This document shows positions 6,753 to 7,501 of a stretch of DNA of 7,501 nt, piece after piece. The notes under the pieces were generated by a model. The model had not been told where the DNA came from, made no database searches, and saw nothing but the letters and a program-made list of their open reading frames with translations. Source of the DNA: Planctomycetota bacterium. GTDB lineage: Bacteria > Planctomycetota > UBA1135 > GCA-002686595. The position numbers were made by a program, and so were the translations under genes. Positions within the stretch are counted from its first letter, which is position 1, and each line of letters begins with the position of its first letter. The stretch spans positions 1 to 7,501 of the forward strand of contig JAJDES010000012.1 in assembly GCA_029259675.1 (NCBI GenBank). The letters run 5' to 3'.

Positions 6753-7501
6753 ATGTCGTCTGGGATGGTAGTGAAGCACAACAATATGGTCTTCGTCGTC
6801 TACAACAGCTTAAGCAAACGTAAAGAGCCTTTCGAACCGCTCGAGCCGGGGATCGTCCGCATGTACAACTGCGGCCCCACGGTCTACAACCGCCAGCATA
6901 TCGGAAACTTCCGCTCCTTCCTGTTCGCGGATCTTTTGCGGCGTTGGCTCGAGTACTTGGGCTACGAGGTGCGCCAGGTGATGAATATCACCGATGTGGG
7001 CCACTTGCAAAACGAAGAGGCCGAGACGGGGGAGGACAAGATCGAACTCCAGGCCCGGCGCGAGGGGCGCGATCCGTGGAAGATCAGCGAGGCCAACGCC
7101 GAGCAATTCTTGGCAGACATGCGCGCCTTGGATGTGCGCGAGGCCGGAATCTATCCGCGTGCGACGCAGCACATTCCCGAGATGCTGGAAATGATCCAGG
7201 GTCTCATCAAAAGCGGTCACGCCTATCAGGTGGGCGGCAATGTCTATTTCGATGTGACGCGCTTTGAGCGCTACGGTCGCTTGTCCGGCAATCGCATGGA
7301 GGACCTCGAGGCGGGAGCGCGCATTCAAATCAACACGGAGAAGCGTCAGCCGGAGGACTTCGCGCTGTGGAAGTCCGATCCCAAGCACTTGATGAAATGG
7401 GATTGCGATTACGGACCGGACGGCTTTCCCGGTTGGCACATCGAGTGCTCGGCCATGGCGCGCAAGCACCTCGGCGATCAAATCGATATCCACACGGGCG
7501 G
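6753..7501 (+). CDS. cysS: Cysteinyl-tRNA synthetase, N-terminal part (cut by window end)
   Basis: Class I aminoacyl-tRNA synthetase that charges tRNA-Cys in the cytoplasm; 249 codons are present and the frame is open at the right edge. From the ATG at 6753 it shows the first zinc ligand in NCGPTVYN (Cys40), the HIGH-type motif HIGN (49-52), the NITDVGHL segment (78-85) with a TGEDKIELQARREG insertion following it, and PGWHIECSAMA (226-236) with the second zinc Cys232. The window stops just after DIHTGG, whose His247 should be a third ligand; the downstream KMSKS loop is outside. The VGHL...GEDK form is a known CysRS variant distinct from the shorter ITDIDDK form of E. coli. The ATG at 6753 is favoured by GGGAGAGG (6741-6748) with a 4 nt spacer. 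In-frame ATGs at 6765 and 6786 would shorten the protein by 4 or 11 residues; the latter gives the more usual family N-terminus (MVFVVYNSLS). Confidence 0.97.
   Translation, partial: MSSGMVVKHNNMVFVVYNSLSKRKEPFEPLEPGIVRMYNCGPTVYNRQHIGNFRSFLFADLLRRWLEYLGYEVRQVMNITDVGHLQNEEAETGEDKIELQARREGRDPWKISEANAEQFLADMRALDVREAGIYPRATQHIPEMLEMIQGLIKSGHAYQVGGNVYFDVTRFERYGRLSGNRMEDLEAGARIQINTEKRQPEDFALWKSDPKHLMKWDCDYGPDGFPGWHIECSAMARKHLGDQIDIHTG

Noticed and set aside
6810..7493. Minus-strand frame of 227 codons opposite cysS.
   Set aside because: cysS shows HIGN and zinc-ligand motifs on the plus strand, so the opposite frame is a shadow.
1..7501. CRISPR arrays, tRNA/rRNA genes, insertion sequences, toxin-antitoxin or defence islands.
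   Set aside because: No spaced direct repeats, tRNA-like cloverleaf, transposase motifs or terminal inverted repeats were seen on either strand.

Overview
The window comes from a Gram-negative bacterium with fairly GC-rich DNA. It encodes an outer-membrane beta-barrel porin with a signal peptide and a periplasmic-type flavin transferase. It also encodes a very large serine/threonine kinase fused to a STAND-type ATPase and a TPR superhelix, an architecture I associate with myxobacteria and related deltaproteobacterial lineages, and also with Planctomycetota and Acidobacteriota. Nothing here fixes the taxon more closely, and no database search was possible.

Layout: three genes lie on the minus strand and one, cut by the window edge, on the plus strand. 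Read along the minus strand from the right, they are the Ser/Thr kinase-ATPase-TPR protein (6555 to 2992), a 171 to 234 bp regulatory gap depending on the apbE start, the FAD:protein FMN transferase ApbE (2757 to 1591), a gap of about 100 bp, and the porin (1487 to 57). Cysteinyl-tRNA synthetase (cysS) starts at 6753 on the plus strand, divergent from the kinase across a 197 bp gap, and runs off the right end. The coding strand is well filled; apart from small repeats and one doubtful micro-ORF, no other gene is supported.

The most informative non-coding element is a perfect 19 bp palindrome at 2829-2847, directly upstream of apbE. It has the 7-1-7 form of a Fur-family operator and fits into the 17 bp spacer of a possible promoter. 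If this is right, apbE and probably the porin downstream form an iron- (or other metal-) responsive envelope unit: an exported enzyme that attaches FMN to partner proteins, plus an outer-membrane channel. The flavinylated partner is not in the window.

The kinase is probably a separate transcription unit. Its catalytic residues are present, but it has HGD instead of HRD and DLG instead of DFG, and it ends after the TPR region without a recognisable DNA-binding or sigma54-type output domain. cysS is an ordinary housekeeping gene whose nearness to the kinase implies no functional link. Three short in-phase tandem repeats (14, 15 and 12 bp units) lie at the porin stop codon, in the porin N-terminal linker and beyond the kinase stop codon.
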